This document shows, piece by piece, positions 1 through 11,024 of a DNA stretch of 64,000 nt. Every line of letters starts with the position of its first letter. Positions within the stretch are counted from its first letter, which is position 1. The DNA comes from Paramecium octaurelia (lineage: Eukaryota > Ciliophora > Oligohymenophorea > Peniculida > Parameciidae). Position numbers and translations under genes: made by a program. The DNA is taken from NCBI GenBank assembly GCA_905182995.1, contig CAJJDP010000106.1, positions 256,036-320,035 on the forward strand, given 5' to 3'. The notes beneath the pieces were generated by a model. The model had not been told where the DNA came from, ran no database searches, and saw nothing but the letters and a program-made list of their open reading frames with translations.

Positions 1-17
1 ATATTAATTCGTTAAAG

Positions 18-957
18 ATGGACGACAAACTCTAAGAATTGTTCCAAAAAACGTTGATGGAAAATTCAAATGTGAACATCTAGAAGATTGTATAAGGATA
101 GGCAAGAGTGATACAATAGAATGCTCAACCGCTGGGTTAAAAGAATGACGCCATTTCAATAAAAGATGTTTAGAAGAAGTTGGAGGCCATTGAAAAGAAT
201 TTAATGATCTAGGATTCAGCCAGGAAAAGAAGGACTTCTCGTTTTCATTCGAAAAGAAGTAGCATTAAAATCAATACTTAAAATGGATCAAATTCTCCTT
301 CTCCATATTAATTGGATATTGAAGATGCAAAGGATTATGAGGCTGATATTTTAAGAAAAGAGAATCAGCGATTAAAAGTATGTCTAAGGTATTCTAAATA
401 GGAACGTTTAGAGTAGCTGAGATCATAGAGTGGCGATGATAACTCAGATGATTTGAATAGAGAAAGGGAGAATCTCTAGAAAATGAAATTGGAATATCAA
501 AGTAAGGATGAGGAATTCAAAATTCTGCATAATAAATTAGATCTCTTAGAAATTGATTTAAATAAAAAACATTCACAATTATTATTACAATCTAAAAAAT
601 TGGAAGTTTAATAATAGACTCTGCAAAAGAATGTATAATATAGTAGATTAATAATAAATAGGAAGAATAAATTAAAGAAAAGAGAGATTGCATTGATGCA
701 TTACAATAACAAATCAATTTAAATATATCATAAGTGATTTCTCTCAATAAGTTTTATATATATTTGATATTTGTAGAAGCGAATTAAAACAAAAATTACC
801 TTAAAAACTTGGAGTCTAATTAGATGTTGTTGAATAGCTTATATTATCCACTTTTAAGGAAAGATAAGTAGCATAATAAGAATACCTATGTTTGAGATAA
901 CTGAAGAATGTGATTAAAGACCAATAAAAAGAATATTTAAAGAAGATCTAAATCTGA
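18..957 (+). CDS. Coiled-coil protein of unknown function
   Basis: Read with TAA/TAG as Gln, this gene encodes about 294 residues. Two introns are inferred: 633-661 (29 nt, GTATAA...AATAG) and 751-776 (26 nt, GTTTTA...TGTAG); removing both keeps one frame to the TGA at 955-957 and makes the length an exact multiple of three. The N-terminal third is polar with a basic Ser/Arg patch (RKRRTSRFHSKRSS). From about residue 115 on it is Lys/Glu/Gln-rich with heptad-like leucines, so mainly coiled coil. No catalytic domain, signal peptide or membrane segment is seen. It converges on the next gene with only 8 bp between the two stop codons. I do not recognise a family; a cytoskeletal or scaffold role would be only a guess. 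Confidence 0.7.
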
Positions 958-965
958 ATAACTTA

Positions 966-3900
966 TCAATCATCATGATCCACATGAACTTATTAAATAC
1001 TTTTAAAGTACTAAACAAAATTAATTGGAGAGAACTTTTATTCTTCCCTTTTAACTTATTTTAGTTATTATCTTAACGTTTGTTTTTTCCCACCAATTGT
1101 GTTTCCCAAGAGGTTTGTTATTTAACTGGACAGATGCGGTAATTCAACTCTGGGATCATAAGGTGGTTCATCTCCATCAGTAAACGAGTCCTCTAATTTC
1201 TACTTCAAAGATTTGAAGTCGTTGATCATACACTTATCTACTCCTCGTATATCTGTGTCATTGGGAGGCAATGCTTGTTTCATATCGTTTCCAATAACCA
1301 AGTAAACATACAATAGAAATCCATCTAATTTAGATGTTAGTTCTTTAGCTCTTCTATCATCTATATCAATAGGTTTATCTCCCCTTATGATTGATAACTT
1401 CTCTGCAAGTCTGCCTACACTTTCAATAAATTCATGAAAATTCATCTGGTAGTGTTTGCTAGAATAGAGTTCATCCTTTTGAGTTATCATTGATTGTAAA
1501 TAAATTAGATAGCATTCTCTTTCACTCAAGTCATCACAAATCAGCTTTGATTGCACAATCCAATCCTTAAAATCCTACACAGAAATATAATCATATTTGC
1601 ACACTTATTTATCCTTCTTACTCAATTTGCATATATATTTAAAAAGAGATTTCAACATAGCCAATCGGTCATTCAGTATGATGTCGCATTTTTAATTCCA
1701 TAGCCTACTCTTTCTCCACATTTAAGCCTAATCGAACTTTGCAAAGTAATCTTAGGCTTATTTAGTAACTAGGGTTATAGCCTCGGTCATGGTAGTACAA
1801 ATTCCTTGTCTGATATACTTATCATTACACATCCTTATCATTATTTCCAACAATTAGCAACGTACCAATCCCTTGTCAAATGCTTGTGGAAATGGAACAT
1901 CCTTAGCTGCAGTCGTTGAGGTAAAACTAATATCAATATCATTAGTCTTGTAACCATCCATCAATGAAGCCTAGACTAAAAAGTCGATATAGTCTTAAAT
2001 CATTATGCATGGGATTGGAGCGGCTAATGAACCAGAGGCGTGATATTTGTATATGTGAAACAGTTGACGGTAAAGAATCTTTAAATTCTCTTTGATTTCC
2101 TATAGTTCTGTATCTTTTACTAACCGAGTAACTTTCGAATTCTGGAAATCAAATTCAAAGCATTCATCAATTAATTAAGGTGTATCTGGTTAAAAATGTT
2201 TAAATATTGAACTCTCAACTGACCATCTGTGTTTTTTTATATTCAAATAAGGAGAGAAATCAAATTTAGCCATTGGTTCTCTAGGCTTACACTGTACCAT
2301 CGGCATATATTTATCAAACAATTGTTGTTTATTGGTCGTTCTTAAAACATTAACTTAATCCATTATATTGCCATCAACCAGGATCTCATCATTGTACAAA
2401 AATGGGATTGATTAGATTTGCATGCTCTTAATATTTTAATCCATGGCTGGTTGTTGCACTCCAAGTATTGGATTGGTAAAGAAGTAATGTATTTCTTTAT
2501 TTGGAGGACACATTTTAATAAAAAAGAACTCATTATTAAGAAATGTCATTAATAAAGGTCGATAATCTTCAAAATCAAAATGAATAAAGATAGGTTCATT
2601 GTATAAACTACCAGATTTATGGGCTGTCCATTCAAACTTAATTTCTTACCATCCTTCACATATCCAACAAGTATCCAGCTTATTTATTTCATTCACCTTC
2701 TAAACATTCAATTTAGTCGATCTGATTTTTCTGGATCTACTAAAAGGCATCACCAAAGACTCCTCTCTCCTTATCTGAGTTTATTCGACTTTAGCCTCTT
2801 CCAGCAATTTGAAATATTGGGGTTATTTGTAGAGTTGAGTCAATTTATCCTTTAATTAGGAATGGTAAACGATTTTGTTAATCAAAAATCCATTGGGATT
2901 GACACATAATTCAGCTTAATTGCCTTCAAAATGAAAACCATAAATAGTTTCATTCTTTTGAAGTGCATCCGCTATGATTTATGCTTGTGGGTACGTGAAT
3001 TTGTTAAAAGAGAGATCTACATGCAATAATTCATTATAAGGTCTAGATACAGCCTTGTTAATGGATTAAGCACATTCAAGAGATGCAATATTGTTATGAG
3101 ACAAGTCCAATATTTTCACACTGGTATTTTTATACATGGCTTTCCAGATGGTTGTACCAGCACTTGCATTTAGATAGTTGTAACCAAGATACAATTCTAA
3201 AAGACGTTGAGTCTATTTCAAGAGATTCGAAATTGATGTACTTGAACATTCTGTGATTTAATTATTATTAAGATTTAGTGATTGTAACGTATTATTATTG
3301 AGAAGGTGCTTCATAATTATTTGTGATCCGAGATCACGAATGTTGTTGCATTCAAGGTTCAACTTGTAAATTTGGTTTTTCCCCACGAATGACATTAAAA
3401 TTTCCATGTGCATATAATTTAATTTGCAATTTTATAATTCCAAATCTTTCAATGTAATTGGAAATGTAAGGAGGATATCTCTCAACTATTTTGGAGTGAA
3501 TTGATTATGATTCAATTACATCGCTTGAATTTACCTGCTTTATTAAGTAAGCATGGCATTGGAGAATGCATTCCCATCTTCACTATTTTTTATTGATCTG
3601 CTAGCATTTGCAGTCACTAAAGATCGAGTATTTTGAATCAAACCAAAGGTCTTGGGGACTCTTTCAGGTTAAGAGAAGTTTAGACTTAAGTAGAGATTGT
3701 GTGGTTGCTATTTATATAATTTAGAATAATCTTCGAATTTCTAGGAGTATCGAACTGTCTTTAAGAAATCTTGAGTACTGATAACAGATAATTGCTTGCT
3801 TAAGTTGATTAATGAAAACATACTTGCCTAGTTTCATCTTATAAAAGTAGTTTGTTCTATCATTTGTGGGACTTACCATACTTGGGCTAGTCTTCATCTT

Positions 3901-4230
3901 TAATGTTAATGGGGATTTGATTTCAGTTTTAGTTATATCTTCGTTGTTGATTTATTAAATGGCATTGTGCTCCTTCTCTAAAAAACCTTACCAATCGTTA
4001 ATTTCCATTTTTAACAATTAGTCTTGGGCCTCAAAACTCTCATTCTTTTCTTAGACACATTGGAATCTCTTCTAAAAGAGTTATTTCTTATTTTTCTACT
4101 AAGCATTTCGATCATTAGTTAAATCAGTATACAATTCTGAAACGTCACTCTTTTGCAAGAATACTAGTCTACGATATGCAGAGGAACTCGAAGTACCCAA
4201 GGTTGTTAGTTCAGAATAATCATCCTTCAT
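966..4230 (-). CDS. Leucine-rich-repeat protein, tandem paralogue A
   Basis: About 1,079 residues, with one 25-nt intron at 3799-3823 placed by alignment to the downstream paralogue (both read GNK...L across the junction). After a Gln/Lys-rich N-terminus come ribonuclease-inhibitor-like LRRs at roughly residues 200-400, with repeated L-x-L-x-x-N patterns such as LKDLEL, LNLECNNI, LQSLNLNNN and VKILDLSHNNI. Next comes a shared unnamed module built around a C-W-I-C-E-G-W motif at about residue 480, then a mostly helical C-terminal half. LRRs are usually protein-binding; the rest is unassigned. The neighbouring gene at 4271-7981 has the same domain order and lies head to tail only 40 bp upstream, so this is a local duplication. 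There is no signal peptide, so the protein is probably cytoplasmic or ciliary. The function is not known. Confidence 0.85.
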
Positions 4231-4270
4231 GTTATTATTATATATAAATAAATATATATATAATCAAAAG

Positions 4271-7200
4271 TCACGCTTATTCCATCTCATTCTGTAACAT
4301 TTCCTCCTCTCTTTGCTTAAAGTACTACACAACATTAGTCAATAAGAAATTCGATTTCAATTGCTTCTGCTGTTGCATCTACTTTATAACAGAGAAGAAA
4401 GACAAGGCCTTCTTCAATTTGGACCCAGTTTAAATTGTCTGCACTGGGACTTGCTTCAATTGTTCCTCCAATGACGAAGCCTCCACTGCTGGATTATAAG
4501 GTTTATCCTCTTCCTCACTCCCCATCTCCTCTATCTATTATTATAAGGTCTTTTGCTTTCTGGTCATACACTTATCAAAATCAGTAAAATCTTCAGCCTC
4601 CTTCAATTACTGTTTGATAGCGTCTCCAGCCCTCAAGTAGATGAGGAGCAAAAAGGCATCGATCTTCTTGTGGAGTGGTTCTTGTCTCCTGTCATCTATA
4701 CTCAAGATGTCCTTAGTTCTGATTAATGATAGTTTCTCAGCACATCTACACAAGGCCTCTATAAACTCATAGAATTCCATTTAAAAATGTCTCAAACTAT
4801 ATAGCTCATCTACTTGGGTTTGCATCGATAACAAATATGCCAAATAGGCATCTCTTTCAACAAAGATGTCACAATACAAATCGCATCTGAGCATCAGATC
4901 TCTGAAATCCTTAAATTGAATCCAAGTGTGTTTATAAAATTTCTACTTAGGATTCAACTTGGATGTATATTTAAATAATAATTTCAGCATGGGCAATCGA
5001 TCCTCTAAATTATTAATCATGCTTTGTTACTTATTAACATATCGCTCTGCTCATTCCACAATCTCATATCTCTCCAATCCTGAGCTCGATCAATCTCTTG
5101 CAATCTGGCCTTGACTAAATCATCTTCAAATAACTTCAGGACGCTCAATTTCATTGATTTACATATTCCAGTTCGAGTATACTTATCCAAAGCTATTCTT
5201 ACGAGTACTTCCATAAATTGGTATCTTACTAATGCCTTCTCATAAACATTCGGATATTGAATATCCTTGACATTTGATGTAGATATGAAATTTAAATCAA
5301 TGTCTCCAGGTCTGAATTTGTCAGTCAACACTGTAGTCTAACCAATAAAATCAAAAAACGCATTCGATGATATACAGGGAATCTAATCATATAAATCAAC
5401 TATTTTACACTGGCTCCAATCAGAGTAGAAGCATAGAATTTAAAACTAGCAAAGATATATGGGTAATATTCCCTTAGGATTTCCTTAACCTCCATCAATT
5501 CCTAAGGATCACGGACTATCCTGTTAATTTTTGAAGTCTGAAAATCATATTCAAAGCATTCATCAATTAATTCATCATTATCAGGTTGGTAATTTTTGAA
5601 TATTGAGATTTCATAACTCCAGAATGCTTGTTTTTTATTCATGTACTAAGTTAAATCGTATGTTCGTTCCTCCTCTCTGGGTTTACTGAATATCTTAGGA
5701 ACATATTTATCAACTACAGTATGTTTTCCTTCAGTGAATACTTCATTCACAAAAGTCATTTTGTTACCTTCAATTAAGATATCTCCGTTATAAAGGAATT
5801 CTTGTAAACCTTGAGAGATGGGGTCATTTTAAGGAGTTTGCATAATCATTTAATTTTTTGCGGTTGTTTAGATTCCAAGAATTGGATTACTGAAGAAATA
5901 CAGAATCCTTTGATTGGGTGGACACATTCTATATAAATGATATTCTCCTTGATGAGGGTTCATTAGAACAGGACGATAACCATCAAAGTTGACATGCAAA
6001 AAGATTGGATCATTGTTCATACCTCCAGATTTGCCTGGACTCCAAGTGAATTTGACTTCTTCCCATCCTTCACAGATCCAACAGGAATCTCTTTGTTTAT
6101 CAAATTATTGATTCTATTTAACAGGTTTCATTCCCCAAATCCTTCTAAATCTATGAACCTAATGTATTTCTTCTTTTTTTTGGACAATCTTTTTCGGTTA
6201 AACAGGAGCATCATCATCCAATAATCGAAGTGAAGTTTATGGGTTTTTTCTGCATTCCTCTATTTTTTTCTGTCTAATTAATTCTTCTGCTTCTGTGTCT
6301 CTGAGATGACCAGTAGCATCAACAGCAAATTTGGGACAATTTCCTTCATAATGAAACCCATAAATATTTTGGTTAACATTCAGCGCCTTCATTATTTCAA
6401 TAGAGGAGGGTTCATCGAATCCATTATGTGACACATCTATGTGCATCAATTCAGGATATGGTTTAGCAATGACTTTGGCCATTTATTGAGCACACTCAAA
6501 TGAAGCTGTGCGATTGTATGATATATCAAACACTTTTACACTTGAATTCTTGTAAAGAGCTTTCCAAATGTTAACGCCTCCTTTACTATTAATGGAATTG
6601 AAGTGTAAATATAATTCAAAAAGTACATTTGATTTCTTCAAATAGTTGGATAGATCATTGGTACAATTGTCTAAATTGGAATAATCGTAAAATTACCTGT
6701 CAGATTGTTGCGACTCAGATTTAATAAGGTCAGGTAATCATTGTCTTGCAAAGCCACAAAGAGATAGTTGGCCCCTAAGTCTCCAATCTTATTGTTTTCC
6801 AATGAGAGTTTCTTCACTCTTGATTTCTGCATGTACTTGGCCAAGGTTTCACAGGCTTTGGAATCCAATCCATTATTATTGAGATCCAGATCTTGGATTT
6901 GTTGAGGGAAGTTGTCGACCAAACTCTTGATTTTTGGTGAGGTTAATTGATTGTGACTGAGTTTCAATTGAGTGATCTATTTGCATTGAGGAGACTAGAG
7001 AGCTTCTGTGAATACCCTGATTTTAGACTCATTCCTCAACATTCCCTGGGATTCAGCAGTTTGGATTGTGTAATTGGAATTAATTAAGCCAAGACCAGAT
7101 TGAAAGATATTGTAGACTGAGGCTCAATATAAAATTAATACCTTGTGAGCTCTTATTTAATTGCAAATAGATGTTGGGTTGTTGTTTATAGAATTAAGCA

Positions 7201-7981
7201 TATTCTTCTAGTTTCTTGAAATTTTTGGCAGTGCTTCTGAAGTCCTTTTGATTTATCTTCTGTAGGTTTTTACTATTCATGTAGGATAAAAGTAACTTAC
7301 TTCCCCAATCTATAATTTTTTAGAAACTTTCCTCGATCTGATAAATCATCATAGGGTAGATCCTGACGATCCTCATAGAGATAAGGTTATTGTCTCTTGA
7401 GATCTTCAAGTTTTGTAGGAGCTATTACCGTAGCACCTCTTCTCTATGGTCTTTGAGTTTAATTTGGTTAATGATGTTTACGATTAAATGGACGCACAGG
7501 ACTAATCTCCTCCTTGATGGCGAGTCTTTGTGATAAAACTTGGGCTTCCTCGTTTAGTTGATCGATGAGTTTCTGATCTCCTTGATAGAGATCCTGCATT
7601 GTCTCCATCCTCAGGTTCTGTTGCATCTCCTTCAGTTCTTCGGTGTCATTGATGCGAGCAGTATGCATTTGCATCCTCTATCGTATAGGTATCTCTGTAA
7701 TACGAGTACATGAATTCATTTTGGTGGATGGCATTCGCATTTTCACAATGTCGAGTTGCGATTTAACGATGGGAGACTTCTGATTAAGGCTGGTCCACGT
7801 GCTTCGTTAACTCGATTGCCTCGCTAGATAAGGGCTAAGTCGTAGTACCGATCTTCTATGTTTCTGGGACCTTGTTTTACGATCCCTATTATTCTTCCTG
7901 TTCCTATTGCTTGCGAACTTCACGCAATTTCTCCAATAATTTGGCCGGAGTGTTATAGATCTTGAGTTTCTCAAACAACAT
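4271..7981 (-). CDS. Leucine-rich-repeat protein, tandem paralogue B
   Basis: About 1,185 residues after removal of six introns of 22, 28, 25, 26, 26 and 26 nt; one ends in CAG, the others in TAG or, in the first, CAG. The spliced length is an exact multiple of three. It is collinear with paralogue A throughout: a charged N-terminus, LRRs (for example IQDLDLNNNGLDS, VKKLSLENNKI), the C-W-I-C-E-G-W module, the DIDLNFISTS / DIDISFTSTT segment, and a helical tail ending QNEMEQA. Intron positions are not shared with paralogue A except the one near GNK, so introns have been gained or lost since duplication. The start chosen is the M of MLFEKLKIY at 7981, because that frame is protein-like; a later Met (MRMPST, near 7736) is possible. 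The chosen start lies only 10 bp from the divergent kinase start. Function unknown. Confidence 0.82.
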
Positions 7982-7991
7982 AATTTTATTA

Positions 7992-9640
7992 ATGAAGTAA
8001 ATTGGCCATTATACATACGATGAAATAAATTGTCTCGGATAAGGAGCATATGGCAAGGTCTATGAAGGATTAAACACTCTCAACAACGAAACAGTTGCCA
8101 TCAAGAAGTTGGACTTGATACTCTTCGAAAAGGATAAGTACTTGCGTAAACAAATAGGTAAATCATCTATATAAAATCATCCAAGTTTAGGAGATAGAAA
8201 TCATGAGCAAACTCAATCACAAGAACATAGTCAAATTTGTTGAGCTCTTGGCCACCAAGAAGTCCTTATTCATTGTGACTGAAATGTGTCGTAATGGAGA
8301 TCTTAAATCATTGATTGCCAGCAAAAATATTAGTGAGTAACAAGTACGCTCATCAATCTATGACCTAGGCCATCGACATTATGCTCTAAATACTCGAAGG
8401 CTTCAAAGAATTGATTAAGAGTGGTGTCATTCATCGAGATATGAAACCAGCCAATGTTCTCAATGACATGGGTACTGTCAAAATTGCAGATTTCGGATTT
8501 GCCAAATACGTTGAGAATTACTCCTCACAATTGCTTAAGTCCTGTGTTGGAAGTCCCCTCTACATGGCTCCATAAGTCTTGGAAAGACATCATTACAGCA
8601 CTAAATGTGATATCTGGTCACTCGGCGTCATCTTTTATGAAATGTTACACTTTGATGTACCATGGAAGGGCAGGGATGAAGATGACCTCCTACACAACAT
8701 CAAAACTTAACCCTTATAATTCAAAAACGATCTCAGCTCTTTTTCAAAGCAATTTCTAACCATCGTAAATGTTTCTATTTATCTAAGACTCTTGTCATTG
8801 AAGAGGAGAATCGAGCTTCATGGAATCAAATTTTTGATCTCTCCAATACTTCTGAATTACAAAAGTCTGTTTCTGCTGAAGATATCAATGAGGAGAGCAT
8901 ATAAAAATTACCTACTTGGATTCAAAGACCTAGCATTTCATAACGATAAGACAAAAAAGTCGACGAATAGAAGTACCAATAGATTGAGGAATTACAATCA
9001 CTAAGAAAACAGATAGCTTATTAGCACTTCATTATGACAGAGTGCTATACAGAACAGATTAATAATGAGAATAACGGGGAATTACAATAGGAGAGTATCA
9101 AATAATTGTTGAATTATATCAATGAAAATGTTGTTAAAGAATCATAAGAATTGATCTAAGTAAGTTACATGATTACAATAGGCTAGCATTGATCTGTATT
9201 AGAAATTGTAATAAAAAAACTTGCTTTGGAAAATGCAGGAACAATTAAATGCAGAGCATAATTATTATATGTAGATGTAGGTTGATGCTAAGAAATTGTT
9301 TGCTCTAAACTAATATTAAGGGAAACCTGATGATAAATAAATTATTGAAGCAAAAAATTAATTGTAAAAATGCAAAAATTCAAATGTAAACAATTCATTA
9401 TTGATAACATAGATAGGCTGCTTCAATGTTGTTAGATTTGATAAATAATTCAAATTGGAAAAAATGATTCTTATTTTAAAATAGAAAATCAAAATTACAA
9501 AATTATCCTACATTTATTTTCTACTAACTATTATACTATTATATTAATATCCTCTTTTCTTTAGGGAATATCAAAAAATATATATATATTTTGACTTTAT
9601 AAGATACTAAATATCAATTTAATAAATTATAATGCCATGA
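7992..9640 (+). CDS. Ser/Thr protein kinase, ULK/Atg1-like
   Basis: The N-terminus is a complete kinase domain: glycine loop G-Q-G-A-Y-G-K-V at about residue 16, catalytic Lys in VAIKKL, alpha-C Glu in QEIEIM, catalytic loop HRDMKPAN, DFG (IADFGFAKY), and GSPLYMAP-Q in place of APE. This pattern matches ULK/Atg1-like kinases, which in other eukaryotes act in autophagy or cilium biology; ciliates have many, so no exact role can be given. Four introns are inferred (28, 25, 23 and 22 nt; two end in AAG), and the spliced length is 517 codons exactly. The C-terminal region is Gln/Glu-rich coiled coil to about 9,400. The last 60 or so codons are very AT-rich and hydrophobic, so the true stop may lie earlier or another intron may be missed. 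Confidence 0.85.
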
Positions 9641-9928
9641 AAAATTTAATAATTTTCATATTCCAAGACTATCACCTTAAGAATATATATTGTCCATGTG
9701 TGTTATCGATAATTAAGAAAATGAAGAGAGAGAATAAGAAACAACTTCAAGGATAGAATTCGAATGACTGCAAAAGAGAGCATTATTAAGATTGAAGGAA
9801 TATATTATTTTCTACCGAAATCTAACTGCTTAATGAACGATTAATCTGCTCATAACCATTTAGAAACAAGAAAAAGTCAAAGTAAATTAATAAAATTGTG
9901 GATTAGGACTGTGAATATATTAAATATA
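9641..9928. other. AT-rich intergenic stretch with a weak ORF
   Basis: No convincing gene. On the plus strand an ATG at 9696 opens a frame that meets TGA at 9765-9767 after 23 codons, then continues in a helical, coding-like phase (LQKRALLRLKEY) to a TGA at 9834-9836. It could be a small broken gene or chance. Confidence 0.3.
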
Positions 9929-10876
9929 ATGAATAATATTATCGATTTTATAAAAAAAAATGGGAATCCATTTGAAACTCTTGAACTCGACATGACAGCA
10001 GATATAAAGGAGATAAAATCATAATACAAAGAATTGGCTAGGAAATATCATCCTGATAAAAATTTAAATACTAAGGAGATATTCATAAAGATTTAAAAAG
10101 CATATGAGTTCATTGTGAATAATTTGACAGACATCCATAAATATGTTGAACATTAGAAATTCAGACAACAAGAGCATAGCAAAATGAGCAACGAATAGAA
10201 ATAATATGCAGAGGATTTAAAGAGAAGAGAATAATTTGCTGAGAAATAGAGGTAATAGGATGAAGTAGTAAAGCAAATGAAAGTGAATGAAGAAGTATTA
10301 ATGTCTTATATTTAAGATAGCTAGGATGGAAGAATAGAGAAAATTTGAAGAGAATGAGAAGAAATAGAAATAGGAGAAATTAATTTAATTTGAGTTGCAA
10401 AATCAAGATCTGTATAAGAGATTAAATACAATTAAGATCAAGTGGGCAAAGGATTAGTTATATACTTCTGATTTGTTAAGTCTATTGTTTAAAAACTATG
10501 GAGCTATTCAGGAAATTAAAATTTAGGATAATAAGAGAAAAGCAACGATCACTTTCCATACAACTGAAGCAGCTGTAAATAAATAAATATATTCTAGAGT
10601 AACGCAGTGTTACAATCTAATGATGGATTTCTGAAGGTTAAGCACTTTATGAAAGAGGAAAAGAGGTAGTAAGTTCAAAAGCAATTGCAAACAGAGAAGG
10701 AGAGAATCAATAGGAATGATCAAAATGTCTATAATCTCAGTACTGATACTTTGAATAGAATTTCGCATTTCTACAATAAGGATTCCAAGATAAAGGAGGG
10801 ATTGGACGAACTTAAAAGAGAACAGGAGAGATTAAAATTAATAAATTAAATCTATGAAGAGGAATTAAATAAATGA
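9929..10876 (+). CDS. DNAJC17: DNAJC17/Cwf23-like J-domain protein
   Basis: About 300 residues after removing two introns (22 nt ending AAG; 23 nt ending TAG). Residues about 13-75 form a J domain with the diagnostic HPD (ARKYHPDKN) and the flanking FETLEL and AYEFI helices. A long Lys/Glu/Gln helix follows, then an RRM-like segment (LLFKNYGAIQEIKI...ATITFHTTEAA) near residues 180-225, and a final helical tail. A J domain followed by a coiled coil and an RRM is the order of DNAJC17/Cwf23, a spliceosome-associated cochaperone; J domains stimulate Hsp70 ATP hydrolysis. A nuclear splicing role is inferred from this architecture. It is encoded in the same direction as the kinase upstream and the ATPase downstream, with no evidence of co-regulation. 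Confidence 0.85.
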
Positions 10877-11024
10877 GTGTGAATGTGTATTAAGATTAAT
10901 GTAATTTTATCTATTTTTTGATTTCAAAGAGAGGGTTCGAATGAAATAACTTAGTTGGGTTGAATTAATATTGATAAATTTTTAAGGTTATTTTTATATA
11001 ATAATTAAAAAACGAATTACAATT

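Noticed and set aside
1200-7674. Series of short separate minus-strand ORFs (standard code)
   Set aside because: They are fragments of two long LRR genes cut at TAA/TAG codons that read as Gln here, and at tiny introns.
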